Origin: Billgrantia ethanolica
GTDB lineage: Bacteria > Pseudomonadota > Gammaproteobacteria > Pseudomonadales > Halomonadaceae
Direction: 5' to 3'
NCBI RefSeq assembly: GCF_021404305.1
Contig: NZ_JABFTX010000002.1
Coordinates: forward strand, 744,001 to 808,000
DNA: 64,000 nt
Part shown: positions 55,031-64,000 of the stretch, one piece after another
Layout of the letters: the number at the start of each line of letters is the position of its first letter
How positions within the stretch are numbered: the first letter of the stretch is position 1
Notes under the pieces: generated by a model
The model's database searches: none
What the model was told of the DNA's origin: nothing
Seen by the model: only the letters and a program-made list of their open reading frames with translations
Made by a program: the position numbers and the translations under genes

Positions 55031-56131
55031 TCAGACGCTTGCTATCAGCCTGTCACGCTTCTCCCGCTGCCGTTCTAGCGCCCAGCGCACGTGCTCGCGT
55101 ACCAGGTCGGAGGGGTAGGCGAGGCGAGCGCGCAGGGCCGCCTCCACGCTCTCGCTCCAGGGGGAGTTGCCCAGCCCCACCGCCAGGTTGCGTAGCCAGC
55201 GCTCGTAGCCGATGCGGCGGATCGGGCTGCCGGCGGTCTTGTCGAGGAACTCCTCCTCGCCCCAGGCGAAGAGTGACACCAGACTGGCGCGATCCAGATC
55301 GTGGCGCGGGGCGAAGTCCTCCTCTTGCGTGGCGCGGGTGAAGCGGGTGAAGGGGCAGACCAACTGGCAGTCATCGCAGCCGAACACGCGGTTGCCCATG
55401 GCCTCGCGATAGCGTTCGGGGATGGCGCCGAACAGCTCGATGGTGAGATAGGAGATGCAGGCGCGGGCGTCAACCACCTTGTCCTCGACGATGGCGCCGG
55501 TGGGGCAGGCCGTGCGACAGGCGCTGCAGCTGCCGCAGTGTTCGCCATCGAAGGGCGGGTCGACGGGCAGCGGCAGGTCGACGTAGAGTTCGCCGAGAAA
55601 GAACAGCGAGCCGGCCCGGGGGTTGAGCAGCATGGCGTTCTTGCCCACCCAGCCGAGCCCGGCCTTGCGCGCCAGGGCGCGCTCCATCACCGGCGCCGAG
55701 TCGACGAAGGCGCGGTAGCCGAAGGGACCGATCTCGTCCTCGATCCACTTGGCCAGGGTGGCCAGGCGCTTGCGCATCAGCTTGTGGTAGTCGCGGCCCA
55801 CCGCGTAGCGCGACACATAGGCCGTCTGCGGTTGCCCCAGCACCTTGGCGCTCTCGACCTCGGCCGGCAGGTAGTCCAGGCGCACGCTGATCACCCGCAG
55901 CGTGCCGGGCACGAGTTCCTCGGGGCGGGTGCGCTTGGTGCCGTGCTTGGCCATGAAGCCCATCTCGCCGTGGTAGCCGGCCTCCAGCCAGCGCTGCAGA
56001 TGACGCTCGTCCTCGGCCAGATCGACGTCGGCGATGCCCACCTGCTGGAAACCAAGTTCCCGTCCCCAGGTCTTGATGGTAGTGGCCAACTGGTCCAGCG
56101 CGCTGTCTTGCAGGATCGCGGGAAGGGTCAT
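55031..56131 (-). CDS. queG: Epoxyqueuosine reductase QueG
   Basis: Cobalamin-dependent iron-sulfur enzyme that reduces epoxyqueuosine to queuosine in tRNA, the last step of the pathway. The 366-residue protein has two ferredoxin-type 4Fe-4S motifs, CGSCSACRTACPTG and CDDCQLVCP, after the cobalamin-domain segments VGRDYHKLMRKRL and DSAPVMERALARKAGLGWVGKN. The ATG at 56131 is preferred to a TTG at 56152. It is divergent from nnr. Confidence 0.94.
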   Translation of the reverse strand: MTLPAILQDSALDQLATTIKTWGRELGFQQVGIADVDLAEDERHLQRWLEAGYHGEMGFMAKHGTKRTRPEELVPGTLRVISVRLDYLPAEVESAKVLGQPQTAYVSRYAVGRDYHKLMRKRLATLAKWIEDEIGPFGYRAFVDSAPVMERALARKAGLGWVGKNAMLLNPRAGSLFFLGELYVDLPLPVDPPFDGEHCGSCSACRTACPTGAIVEDKVVDARACISYLTIELFGAIPERYREAMGNRVFGCDDCQLVCPFTRFTRATQEEDFAPRHDLDRASLVSLFAWGEEEFLDKTAGSPIRRIGYERWLRNLAVGLGNSPWSESVEAALRARLAYPSDLVREHVRWALERQREKRDRLIASV

Positions 56132-56231
56132 GATCGAGAAAAAACCGGGCAAAAATGAAGCGGGGGGATTGGCGAAAGCGCCACGGCGCTTACACTCCCA
56201 TGATAAAGCAATGCCGGCAGGGAGACACGGG

Positions 56232-57776
56232 ATGTCCGGGAATCATTCAAGCGAACCGCAGGTCGCGCTGCGCCCGTTGTATCGTGCCGAACAGGTGCGT
56301 GAGCTCGATCGGCGCACCATCGCGGGGGGACTCGAGGGCTTCGCCCTGATGCAACGCGCCGCCACCGCTGCCTGGCAGAGCCTCAGGGCGCGCTGGCCCG
56401 GCATCAAGCGTCTCAGCGTGCTGTGCGGTGGCGGCAACAATGGCGGCGATGGCCATGTGCTGGCGGCGCTGGCGGCAGTGGCAGGCGTGGCGGTACAGCG
56501 TATCGCCGTAAAACCCCTCGAGGAACTCGAGGGCGATGCCGCTCGGGCCGCGGAGATGGCCACGGCAGCCGGCGTCGGCTGCGAGCCTTGGCGTCGGGGT
56601 ATCGCTTTCGACGGTGAGGTGGTCGTCGACGCGCTGCTCGGCACCGGGCTCAGCGGCGAGGTGCGCGGTGCTTTCCGCGAGGCCATCGAGGCGATCAATG
56701 CCTGCGGGCTGCCGGTACTGGCCATCGACATTCCCAGCGGCCTGGCCGCAGACACCGGGGCGGAGCTCGGCGTGGCCGTACGGGCCAGCCGCACCGTCAC
56801 CTTCATCGGCGACAAGATCGGCCTGCATACCGGGCGCGCCCCCGCGCTGGTCGGTGAGGTCCATTTTCGCTCCCTGGGCGTCGATGCCCGTCAGCATGCC
56901 GATTTGCCGTTGGCGGCGGAGCTGCTCGACCAGGAGCTGATCAAGGCGTGGCTGCCGTCGCGTGCCCGCGATGCTCACAAGGGCGCCATGGGCCATGTGC
57001 TGGTGCTGGGAGGCGCCCCGGGATTCGGCGGCGCGGCGCTGCTCGCCAGCGAGGCGGCGGCGCGACTGGGCGCCGGCAAGATCAGCCTGGCCACGGCGCC
57101 GGCGCATGTCACGGCCTGCCTGACCTATCGCCCCGAGGTGATGGTGCATGGCCTGCGCGGTGCCGCCGAGCTCGGTGAGCTGCCGGAGCAGGCCGACGTG
57201 CTGGTGGTGGGGCCCGGCCTGGGGCAGGGGGCCTGGGGGCAGGGCATGCTGCAGGCGGCGTTGGCCGCTTCACGACCGCGGGTGGTGGACGCCGATGGAC
57301 TCAACCTGCTGGCTTCTCACTTCACCGGTCAGCGGCGTGACGACTGGATCCTGACCCCGCACCCGGGAGAAGCGGGGCGGCTGCTGGGCTGTCGTGCGGC
57401 GGAGGTGGAGGCCGACCGTCCCGCGGCGGTGCGTGAGCTGCAGCGGCGCTACGGCGGCGTCGTCGTGCTCAAGGGGGCTGGCAGCCTGGTGGCGGGGCCC
57501 GCCGGTCTGGCAGTCTGCCCTTACGGCAATCCCGGCATGGCGTCGGGGGGGATGGGCGACGTTCTCTCCGGCATGCTCGGGGCGCTGCTGGCTCAGGGGC
57601 TGCCGCTGGAAGCGGCGGCCAGAATCGGGGTCATGACACATGCCCTGGCCGCCGACATGGCCGTACGCGACGCGGGGGAGCGTGGCCTGCTGGCGGCCGA
57701 TCTGGCATCCTATGCCCGAGTTATCGTCAACCCGGATTTCGAGCCGGGGCTTCATTCGTTGTCAGGGGGCCGTTGA
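56232..57776 (+). CDS. nnr: Bifunctional NAD(P)H-hydrate epimerase / dehydratase
   Basis: Repairs hydrated NAD(P)H: the N-terminal epimerase domain (about 1-220) interconverts the epimers, and the C-terminal ADP-dependent dehydratase domain (about 235-510) restores NAD(P)H. Visible motifs are GGGNNGGDGHVLA in the epimerase half. In the dehydratase half GHVLVLGGAPGFGGAA, LTPHPGEAGRLLG and GNPGMASGGMGDVLSG are visible. Length is 514 residues. AGGGAG precedes the ATG. It overlaps tsaE by one base (TGATG). Confidence 0.94.
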   Translation: MSGNHSSEPQVALRPLYRAEQVRELDRRTIAGGLEGFALMQRAATAAWQSLRARWPGIKRLSVLCGGGNNGGDGHVLAALAAVAGVAVQRIAVKPLEELEGDAARAAEMATAAGVGCEPWRRGIAFDGEVVVDALLGTGLSGEVRGAFREAIEAINACGLPVLAIDIPSGLAADTGAELGVAVRASRTVTFIGDKIGLHTGRAPALVGEVHFRSLGVDARQHADLPLAAELLDQELIKAWLPSRARDAHKGAMGHVLVLGGAPGFGGAALLASEAAARLGAGKISLATAPAHVTACLTYRPEVMVHGLRGAAELGELPEQADVLVVGPGLGQGAWGQGMLQAALAASRPRVVDADGLNLLASHFTGQRRDDWILTPHPGEAGRLLGCRAAEVEADRPAAVRELQRRYGGVVVLKGAGSLVAGPAGLAVCPYGNPGMASGGMGDVLSGMLGALLAQGLPLEAAARIGVMTHALAADMAVRDAGERGLLAADLASYARVIVNPDFEPGLHSLSGGR

Positions 57777-58276
57777 TGCGCATAAGACTCGTGGACGAAG
57801 ACCGTCAGGTCGTCTTCGGGCAATGCCTGGGCAGGGCCCTGCAGGGGAGCGGCCGCATCTATCTCGAAGGTGAGCTGGGAGCGGGCAAGACCACCCTGAC
57901 CCGCGGCATCCTGCGTGCCTATGGCCATGCCGGAGCGGTCAAGAGTCCCACCTATACCCTGGTCGAGCCCTATGAATTGGCGAGCGGCCGCCTTTACCAT
58001 TTCGATCTCTATCGGCTGGGAGATCCCGAGGAGCTCGAGTTCATCGGTGGACGCGACCTGTTCGCCGAGGACGCGCTGTGCATCGTCGAATGGCCGAGCC
58101 GCGGCCGGGGCTGGCTACCGCTATCCGATGTGACCGTGACCCTGTCGCTGCATGGTACCGGACGTTTGGCCCTGCTCGATGCGCATACCGCCCATGGCCG
58201 AGGAGTGCTCGAAGCGCTGCGGCAAGAGCCTTCCCTGTCCGATTTGATCTGCGCTGAAGAGCGAGATACGCCGTGA
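57776..58276 (+). CDS. tsaE: tRNA threonylcarbamoyladenosine biosynthesis ATPase TsaE
   Basis: ATPase partner of TsaB/TsaD in making t6A37 of tRNA. The 166-residue protein has the P-loop EGELGAGKTTLTRG, SPTYTLVEPYE and HFDLYRLGDPEELEFIG, which define the family. It is coupled on both sides: one-base overlaps with nnr and with the amidase gene. Confidence 0.94.
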   Translation: MRIRLVDEDRQVVFGQCLGRALQGSGRIYLEGELGAGKTTLTRGILRAYGHAGAVKSPTYTLVEPYELASGRLYHFDLYRLGDPEELEFIGGRDLFAEDALCIVEWPSRGRGWLPLSDVTVTLSLHGTGRLALLDAHTAHGRGVLEALRQEPSLSDLICAEERDTP

Positions 58277-59772
58277 TGCCCACTCGACGCTCTGTTACTG
58301 ACCATGGCGGGATCCTGAGCGCCCTGTGTCGTAGTTTGCGTGGTCCAATGCTGGTGGCGGCAACCTTGGCGATGGCGTGGTTCGCGATGCCGGCGCAAGC
58401 CGCCCAGGTCGACAATATCCGTCTGTGGGCGGCACCGGATCATGCACGCCTGGTCTTCGACCTTTCAGGCCATACCGAGGCCAACGTCTTCACTCTGGAC
58501 AATCCACGACGGCTGGTCATAGATCTCGATCAAAGCCGGCTCGATACCGACCTCGCCTCGCTCGACCTGCAAGGCAGCGCCATCACCGCCGTGCGCAGCG
58601 GCGTGCGCGACGGCAGCGGCCTGCGCGTGGTTCTGGAACTTTCCCGCGATGTGGAACCGCGACATTTCACCCTGCCGCCCAATGATCAGTACGGGCATCG
58701 CCTGGTGGTGGACATGGAGTACCCGGGTGAAAGCGCGGTGGAAAACCCCATCGATCCGATCGAGGCGATGATCCGCGAACAGGAGATGACGGCCAACCGG
58801 CATCGTGGCGAAGCGGCCAGCGAAGCGCCCCGTATCGACCCTGAGGTGGTGGCACAACAGCCGGCGGCGCCGCATCCGCGGCGTGACATCATCATCGCAA
58901 TCGACCCGGGCCATGGCGGCGAAGACCCAGGGGCCATCGGCCCCGGCGGTACTCGCGAGAAGGACGTGGTGATGGAGATCAGCCGCCGTCTGCAGCGGCT
59001 GGTCGACGGTGCCGAAGGCTTCCGCGCCGTGATGATTCGAGACGGCGACTATTACGTCGGATTGCGACAGCGCACGCGGATCGCCCGCGAGCAGAAGGCC
59101 GATTTCTTCGTCTCGATCCACGCCGATGCCTTCAACAGCCCGCGGCCGAACGGCAGCTCGGTCTATGCGCTGTCGCAGAGCGGAGCCACCTCGGAGACGG
59201 CTCAGTGGCTGGCCGCCAGCGAGAACCGGGCCGACCTGATCGGCGGCGTCGACGGCAATCTCTCGCTCAACGACAAGGACGAGGTACTGCGCGGCGTGCT
59301 GCTCGACCTGACCATGACCGCCACCCTCAACGACTCGCTGGCCATCGGTGGCCAGGTGCTAGACCAGTTGGGCCGGGTGAATCGTCTGCACCGCTCGCGC
59401 GTGGAGCAGGCCGGCTTCATGGTGTTGAAGTCGCCGGACATCCCGTCGCTGCTGATCGAGACGGGCTTCATCTCCAATCCCGACGAGGAGCGCCGGCTAC
59501 GCGACTCGGGTCATCAGCAGCGGCTTGCCGAATCGATCTTCTCCGGCATCGAGTCACACTTCCGCAGCAACCCGCCGCCGGCCAGCCTGCTGGCATGGCA
59601 GCGCGACAATCGGCGCACGACCTCCAGCAACGAGTATCGTATCCAGCCCGGCGATACCCTGTCGCAAATCGCGGCTAGACACGGGGTGCCGGTGGCGCAA
59701 CTCAAGCAGGCCAACGACATCAACGGCGACGTGATTCGCGTCGGCCAGGTGCTTCGGATTCCTCGCTCATGA
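58276..59772 (+). CDS. amiB: N-acetylmuramoyl-L-alanine amidase with AMIN and LysM domains
   Basis: Periplasmic zinc amidase that splits septal peptidoglycan during cell division. In order are a signal region ([17 protein letters not shown], with a long n-region), an AMIN domain ([20 protein letters not shown]), a linker and an Amidase_3 domain. The Amidase_3 domain has [16 protein letters not shown], the SIHADAFN histidine and [14 protein letters not shown]-terminal LysM domain follows ([18 protein letters not shown]). The AMIN domain targets it to the septum and LysM binds glycan. Synteny between tsaE and mutL supports AmiB. The total is 498 residues; a GTG at 58273 is an alternative start. 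Confidence 0.92.
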   Translation: MPTRRSVTDHGGILSALCRSLRGPMLVAATLAMAWFAMPAQAAQVDNIRLWAAPDHARLVFDLSGHTEANVFTLDNPRRLVIDLDQSRLDTDLASLDLQGSAITAVRSGVRDGSGLRVVLELSRDVEPRHFTLPPNDQYGHRLVVDMEYPGESAVENPIDPIEAMIREQEMTANRHRGEAASEAPRIDPEVVAQQPAAPHPRRDIIIAIDPGHGGEDPGAIGPGGTREKDVVMEISRRLQRLVDGAEGFRAVMIRDGDYYVGLRQRTRIAREQKADFFVSIHADAFNSPRPNGSSVYALSQSGATSETAQWLAASENRADLIGGVDGNLSLNDKDEVLRGVLLDLTMTATLNDSLAIGGQVLDQLGRVNRLHRSRVEQAGFMVLKSPDIPSLLIETGFISNPDEERRLRDSGHQQRLAESIFSGIESHFRSNPPPASLLAWQRDNRRTTSSNEYRIQPGDTLSQIAARHGVPVAQLKQANDINGDVIRVGQVLRIPRS

Positions 59773-61697
59773 CCGTGCTCGACGCTACCCGCCGCATCCG
59801 CGTTCTCGACCCTCGGCTGGCCAACCAGATCGCCGCCGGCGAAGTGGTGGAGCGCCCGGCCTCGGTGGTCAAGGAACTGGTCGAGAACGCCATCGATGCC
59901 GGCAGCCGCCGCATCGAGGTGGAGCTCGAGGCCGGCGGCGCCCGGCTGATCCGGGTACGCGACGACGGCAGCGGCATCGCCGAGGACGACCTGCCGCTGG
60001 CGCTGTCGCGGCATGCCACCAGCAAGATCGCTTCGCTGGAAGACCTGGAAGGCGTGGCCAGCCTTGGCTTTCGCGGTGAGGCATTGGCGTCGATCAGTTC
60101 GGTGTCGCGCCTCGAACTCGTCGCCAACGTCGAGGACGACCCGCGCGGCGGCTGGCGCGTGGTGGCGGAGGGGCGCCAGATGGAGCCTCGCGTCACTCCG
60201 GCGCCGCATCCCCGCGGCACCTCGGTTACGGTGCGCGACCTGTTCTTTAATACCCCGGCGCGGCGCAAGTTCCTGCGCACCGAGAAGACCGAATACGGCC
60301 ACGTGGAAGAGGCCTTTCGCCGTCTCGCGCTGTCGCGCTACGACATCACCTGGGTGCTGCGTCACAATCAGAAGACCGTGCACCAGCTGCCGGCTGGCGA
60401 TGACCCGACCCGCCGCGAGCGCCGCATTGCCGCGCTGCTGGGCAAGAGCTTTCTCGACAACGCCCTGCACCTGGACCTGGCCGCCGGCGGGCTGCGGCTG
60501 TGGGGTTGGGTCGGTCTGCCCACTCACTCCCGCGCTCAGGCCGACCAGCAGTATTTCTTCGTCAATGGGCGCGTGGTGCGCGACCGGCTGGTGGCTCACG
60601 CGATTCGCCAGGCCTATCGCGACGTTCTTTTCCATGGCCGGCATCCGGTTTTCGTGCTCTATCTCGAGGTCGACCCCACGGTGGTGGACGTCAACGTTCA
60701 TCCCACCAAGCACGAGGTGCGCTTCCGCGACGGCCGCCTGGTGCACGACTTTCTCTTCTCCAGCCTGCACCGGGCGCTGGCCGAGGCGCGCCCGGCGGAA
60801 CGCGGAGCCCATGCCGATGATGCTGTAGTCGAGCAGGACGATGCCGCAGAGGTACGCGAGCCCGCGCCGCGCTGGCAGCAGCAGCCCATGGCGCTGCACG
60901 CCACGGGCGACTCACCGGCGCGGGTCACGGCCGATCGTGTGCGCGCCTTCATGAACGGCTATCGCGCGCTGCACCCCGAGCACGAGGAGCGCCTGCTGAC
61001 ACCGCAGCCGGCCGAGGCCGGAGCGGATGCCGCCGTGGCATCGTCGCCGGTACGGGAGGCCGCGGGTGTGGGTGAGGCACCGGCACTGCCCGCAGTGGAC
61101 GAGGGCAGCGGCATACCGCCGCTGGGCTTCGCCATCGCCCAGCTGCATGGCATCTATATCCTCTCCCAGACCGCCCAAGGGATGATTATCGTGGACATGC
61201 ACGCCGCCCACGAGCGAATCGTCTACGAACGCATGAAGGCTCAGGTCCACGGTGGAACGCTGCAGACGCAGCCGCTGCTGGTGCCGGTCTCGCTGGCGGC
61301 GAGCCACGCCGAGGTGGCCACCGCCGAGGCCGAGCGTGAGGCCTTCAGCCGCTTGGGCGTCGAGCTTGACGTAGCTGGTCCCGAGACACTGCTGGTACGC
61401 CAGGTGCCGGCGCTACTGGCCGATGCCGACGTTGAGCCGCTGATTCGCGACATGCTGGGCGATCTGGAGCGTTACGGTCGCTCCGACCGCCTGGAGGCTC
61501 ACATCAACGAACTGCTGGCCACCATGGCCTGTCATGGCAGCGTGCGTGCCAACCGGCGCCTGAGCGTGGCCGAGATGAATGCGCTGCTGCGCGACATGGA
61601 GCGAACCGAACGCAGCGGCCAGTGCAACCACGGCCGCCCCACCTGGACCGAGATGTCGCTAAAGCAGCTCGATCGCCTGTTCCTGCGCGGTCAGTAG
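59769..61697 (+). CDS. mutL: DNA mismatch repair protein MutL (with endonuclease-type motif)
   Basis: Links mismatch recognition by MutS to strand incision. The N-terminal GHKL ATPase has [25 protein letters not shown] and GFRGEAL. The C-terminal domain contains D476 in [12 protein letters not shown], fitting the metal-binding endonuclease motif D(M/Q)HA-x2-E-x4-E, and later ACHGSVRAN and CNHGRPT. This is the MutL type found in bacteria without MutH, unlike E. coli. Length is 642 residues. The start overlaps the amidase stop (ATGA). Confidence 0.95.
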   Translation: MTVLDATRRIRVLDPRLANQIAAGEVVERPASVVKELVENAIDAGSRRIEVELEAGGARLIRVRDDGSGIAEDDLPLALSRHATSKIASLEDLEGVASLGFRGEALASISSVSRLELVANVEDDPRGGWRVVAEGRQMEPRVTPAPHPRGTSVTVRDLFFNTPARRKFLRTEKTEYGHVEEAFRRLALSRYDITWVLRHNQKTVHQLPAGDDPTRRERRIAALLGKSFLDNALHLDLAAGGLRLWGWVGLPTHSRAQADQQYFFVNGRVVRDRLVAHAIRQAYRDVLFHGRHPVFVLYLEVDPTVVDVNVHPTKHEVRFRDGRLVHDFLFSSLHRALAEARPAERGAHADDAVVEQDDAAEVREPAPRWQQQPMALHATGDSPARVTADRVRAFMNGYRALHPEHEERLLTPQPAEAGADAAVASSPVREAAGVGEAPALPAVDEGSGIPPLGFAIAQLHGIYILSQTAQGMIIVDMHAAHERIVYERMKAQVHGGTLQTQPLLVPVSLAASHAEVATAEAEREAFSRLGVELDVAGPETLLVRQVPALLADADVEPLIRDMLGDLERYGRSDRLEAHINELLATMACHGSVRANRRLSVAEMNALLRDMERTERSGQCNHGRPTWTEMSLKQLDRLFLRGQ

Positions 61698-61714
61698 TAA
61701 GGAAGCGCTCACTG

Positions 61715-62653
61715 ATGCCGCAACACCGCCCCCTCGCCATCCTGCTGATGGGACCCACAGCCGCCGGCAAGACCGACCTGGCCATCGAGTTGCACGAGCG
61801 GCTCGACTGCGAGCTGATCAGCATGGATTCGGCCATGGTCTACCGCGGCATGGATATCGGCAGCGCCAAGCCCTCGCCTCAGGAGCTGGCACGCGCCCCG
61901 CACCGCCTGATCGATATCCGCGATCCGGCCGAGCCCTATTCGGCGGCGGATTTTCGCGAGGATGCGCGGCGCGAGATGCGACGAATTACCGCAGCCGGGC
62001 GTATCCCGCTGCTGGTGGGCGGCACCATGATGTATGCCAAGCGGCTGCTCGAAGGGGTCGCCAATCTGCCGGCGGCAGATCCGGCAATACGCGCCGAACT
62101 GGCCAGAGAGGCCGAGCGGCGTGGTCTGTCGGGGCTGCATGACGAACTGGCGCGGGTCGATCCCGAGGCGGCCCGGCGCATTCACCCCAACGATCCGCAG
62201 CGGCTGATGCGGGCTCTGGAGGTCTATCGTGCCAGCGGTACGACCCTCACCGAACTGTGGCGTCGACAACGACCTGAAACCTTCCCATGGGAAGTGCTGT
62301 CGATAGGATTCACGCCTGTCGATCGTCGCGTGCTGCACGAGCGAATCGCTGCGCGATTCGAGGTCATGCTGGATTCCGGTCTCGTCACAGAGGTCGAGGC
62401 GCTGCGCGCGCGCGGTGACCTGCACCCGGGCCTGCCGTCCATGAAGAGCGTGGGGTATCGTCAAGTTTGGGAATTCCTCGACGGGCAGGGTGACGTTGAG
62501 CAGCTGCGCCACCGCACCATCGTGGCAACTCGGCAGTTGGCCAAGCGTCAATTGACCTGGCTACGCAGCTGGCCGGCGCTACACTGGGTCGATAGTCAGA
62601 ACCGGTCAGCGCTGGAGGAAGTCCTGAAATTCGTGCGTGAATCGGGCTCTTAG
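61715..62653 (+). CDS. miaA: tRNA dimethylallyltransferase MiaA
   Basis: Adds a dimethylallyl group to A37 of tRNAs that read codons starting with U. The 312-residue protein has the P-loop [12 protein letters not shown], the [19 protein letters not shown] segment, [14 protein letters not shown] and [14 protein letters not shown]. The ATG at 61715 fits the family N-terminus; upstream in-frame codons overlap mutL. It precedes hfq, as in most gammaproteobacteria. Confidence 0.95.
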   Translation: MPQHRPLAILLMGPTAAGKTDLAIELHERLDCELISMDSAMVYRGMDIGSAKPSPQELARAPHRLIDIRDPAEPYSAADFREDARREMRRITAAGRIPLLVGGTMMYAKRLLEGVANLPAADPAIRAELAREAERRGLSGLHDELARVDPEAARRIHPNDPQRLMRALEVYRASGTTLTELWRRQRPETFPWEVLSIGFTPVDRRVLHERIAARFEVMLDSGLVTEVEALRARGDLHPGLPSMKSVGYRQVWEFLDGQGDVEQLRHRTIVATRQLAKRQLTWLRSWPALHWVDSQNRSALEEVLKFVRESGS

Positions 62654-62776
62654 CGTAAGATGATGGCTTCGAGTGGCCGGGGGACCAGGCCGAGCCGGCA
62701 TGGTGTCATGTCGTGAGACAGACAACCCAAGAACACAACTTTCACCCCTCAAGAGAACGTTTTAGGGAGAGGTAAA

Positions 62777-63028
62777 ATGTCCAAAGGGCAATCCCTTCAA
62801 GACCCATACCTGAACATCCTGCGCAAGGAGCGCATTCCGGTTTCGATTTTCCTGGTCAACGGCATCAAGCTGCAGGGACAGATCGAGTCGTTCGATCAGT
62901 TCGTGATTCTGCTGCGCAACACGGTCAGCCAGATGGTCTACAAGCATGCCATCTCGACAGTGGTACCTTCGCGCAACGTGCGGCTGCCGCCGCAGGATCC
63001 CGCGGCTCAGCCGGACAGCAACGCGTGA
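62777..63028 (+). CDS. hfq: RNA chaperone Hfq
   Basis: Hexameric Sm-like chaperone that pairs small RNAs with mRNAs. The 83-residue protein has the Sm1 region [21 protein letters not shown], then [17 protein letters not shown], and the Sm2 motif [12 protein letters not shown]. The C-terminal tail is short, as in pseudomonads. AGGGAGAGG precedes the ATG closely. The 123-bp gap from miaA may hold an independent promoter. Confidence 0.97.
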   Translation: MSKGQSLQDPYLNILRKERIPVSIFLVNGIKLQGQIESFDQFVILLRNTVSQMVYKHAISTVVPSRNVRLPPQDPAAQPDSNA

Positions 63029-63036
63029 GGTATTGA

Positions 63037-64000
63037 TTGTTTTTTGAACGACCCGACGCCGGCGAAACGGCAGTATTGGTCCATGTCGACTTCCAGGACG
63101 AGCGCGAGCGCGAGGATCCGGGCGAGTTCATGGAACTGGTCCGTTCCGCCGGAGCCGAGCCTGCCATGCTGCTCAGCGGCAGCCGGCATCGGCCCGATCC
63201 GCGTACCTTCATCGGTAGCGGCAAGGTAGAGGAGCTGCGCGAAGCGCTGCAGGTACATGGCGCCGAGCTGGTCATCTTCAACCACGGCTTGAGCCCCTCC
63301 CAGGAGCGAAACCTGGAGCGGGTGCTCAAGTGCCGGGTGCTGGATCGCACCGGGCTGATACTCGACATCTTCGCCCAGCGTGCGCGTACCCACGAGGGCA
63401 AGCTGCAGGTCGAACTGGCGCAACTGGAGTACATGTCCACCCGTCTGGTACGAGGCTGGACCCACCTGGAGCGCCAGAAGGGCGGTATCGGCCTGCGCGG
63501 GCCCGGCGAGACCCAGTTGGAGACCGACCGCCGCTTGCTGCGGGCGCGCATCAAGGCAATCCACAAGCGGCTCGACAAGGTGCGCAGCCAGCGCAGCCAG
63601 AATCGTCGTGCCCGCGAGCGAGCCGAAATTCCCAGCGTGTCGCTGGTCGGCTATACCAACGCCGGCAAGTCGACGCTGTTCAATGCGCTGACCGAGGCGA
63701 AGGTCTACGCGGCGGACCAGCTGTTCGCCACGCTCGACCCGACTCTGCGGCGCCTGGAGGTCGGTGACGTCGGCCCCGTGGTGCTCGCGGATACGGTAGG
63801 CTTCATTCGACATCTTCCGCACAAGCTGGTGGAGGCCTTCCAGGCCACCTTGCAGGAAGCGACGGAAGCATCGCTGCTGGTCCACGTGATCGATGCCGCC
63901 GATCCCGATCGCGAACTCAACGTGGAGCAGGTCGAGAACGTGCTCGACGAGATCGGTGCGCTCGACGTGCCGATGCTCAAGGTGATGAACAAGATCGACC
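63037..64000 (+). CDS. hflX: GTPase HflX, 3' end cut by window
   Basis: Ribosome-associated GTPase that splits stalled ribosomes, for example after heat stress. Visible are the N-terminal HflX domain ([45 protein letters not shown]) and [13 protein letters not shown]. The G domain has G1 [13 protein letters not shown]3 [10 protein letters not shown] and NKID at the window edge. About 321 codons are present. The start is a TTG at 63037 with GAGG six bases upstream (63027-63030), 8 bp after the hfq stop; no ATG fits the family N-terminus. Confidence 0.93.
   Translation, partial: MFFERPDAGETAVLVHVDFQDEREREDPGEFMELVRSAGAEPAMLLSGSRHRPDPRTFIGSGKVEELREALQVHGAELVIFNHGLSPSQERNLERVLKCRVLDRTGLILDIFAQRARTHEGKLQVELAQLEYMSTRLVRGWTHLERQKGGIGLRGPGETQLETDRRLLRARIKAIHKRLDKVRSQRSQNRRARERAEIPSVSLVGYTNAGKSTLFNALTEAKVYAADQLFATLDPTLRRLEVGDVGPVVLADTVGFIRHLPHKLVEAFQATLQEATEASLLVHVIDAADPDRELNVEQVENVLDEIGALDVPMLKVMNKID

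Noticed and set aside
1..64000. CRISPR array, insertion sequence or prophage
   Set aside because: No regularly spaced identical repeats with unique spacers, and no transposase, integrase or phage structural gene, were found while reading both strands. The Ntn hydrolase alone is not evidence of a prophage.

Overview
The window is about 64 kb of high-GC chromosome from a gammaproteobacterium, most likely Halomonas or another member of the Halomonadaceae. The evidence is the conserved chain orn-queG-nnr-tsaE-amidase-mutL-miaA-hfq-hflX, the linked pair cmoA/cmoB, an EF-P lysylation gene set, a porin of the type common in Halomonas, and dense overlapping (ATGA) operons. The genus is an inference from gene content and protein style, not from a database search. 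No prophage, insertion sequence or CRISPR array was seen.

Layout. 1-2.2 kb: end of lgt, then thyA-folA. 2.3-5.9 kb: a ProQ/FinO-domain RNA-binding protein, a porin and a TauE/SafE permease. 5.9-14.7 kb: an Fnr-type oxygen regulator with an FNR box in front of it, then a LysR regulator divergent from a catabolic operon (citryl-CoA-lyase-like enzyme, CoA-transferase, intradiol dioxygenase, three-part TRAP transporter, nitroreductase-fold reductase). 14.7-23.6 kb: a zinc-ribbon protein, a second Crp/Fnr regulator, tRNA-Arg(CCU), amidase, cmoM-rsmC, a SIMPL protein, greB, a TPR protein and nudF-yqiB-cpdA. 23.7-35.8 kb: cysDN, an App1-type phosphatase, a solitary proteasome-like Ntn hydrolase, a membrane metallopeptidase, copper export (copA with a CueR-type promoter, then cueR), a remnant of an erythromycin-esterase-like gene, cmoA-cmoB and pgi. 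35.8-46.1 kb: yqiA, parE, parC-serB, a TIGR02647 protein, an SDR, a voltage-gated cation channel, and a protealysin-like protease with its emfourin inhibitor. 46.4-54.9 kb: leuA, epmB/efp/epmA, psd, a rhodanese, rsgA and orn. 55-64 kb: queG to hflX (the last cut by the window end).

How the parts work together. The window is rich in translation and RNA modification: CmoA, CmoB and CmoM for U34 of tRNA, QueG, TsaE, MiaA, RsmC, RsgA, HflX, Hfq, and the EF-P pathway. The one clearly accessory catabolic unit is the LysR/TRAP/dioxygenase cluster. Its enzymes suggest uptake of an organic acid, ring cleavage, CoA activation and carbon-carbon cleavage, but the substrate cannot be read from sequence.

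The most striking unexplained structure is a family of four intergenic elements, each exactly 113 nt, downstream of parE, epmB, efp and orn in the sense direction. Paired arms covary between copies, which points to a conserved folded RNA or DNA structure. Other signals outside genes are a three-unit 24-bp repeat across the lgt stop codon, a 19-bp-spacer copA promoter, and several strong hairpins.
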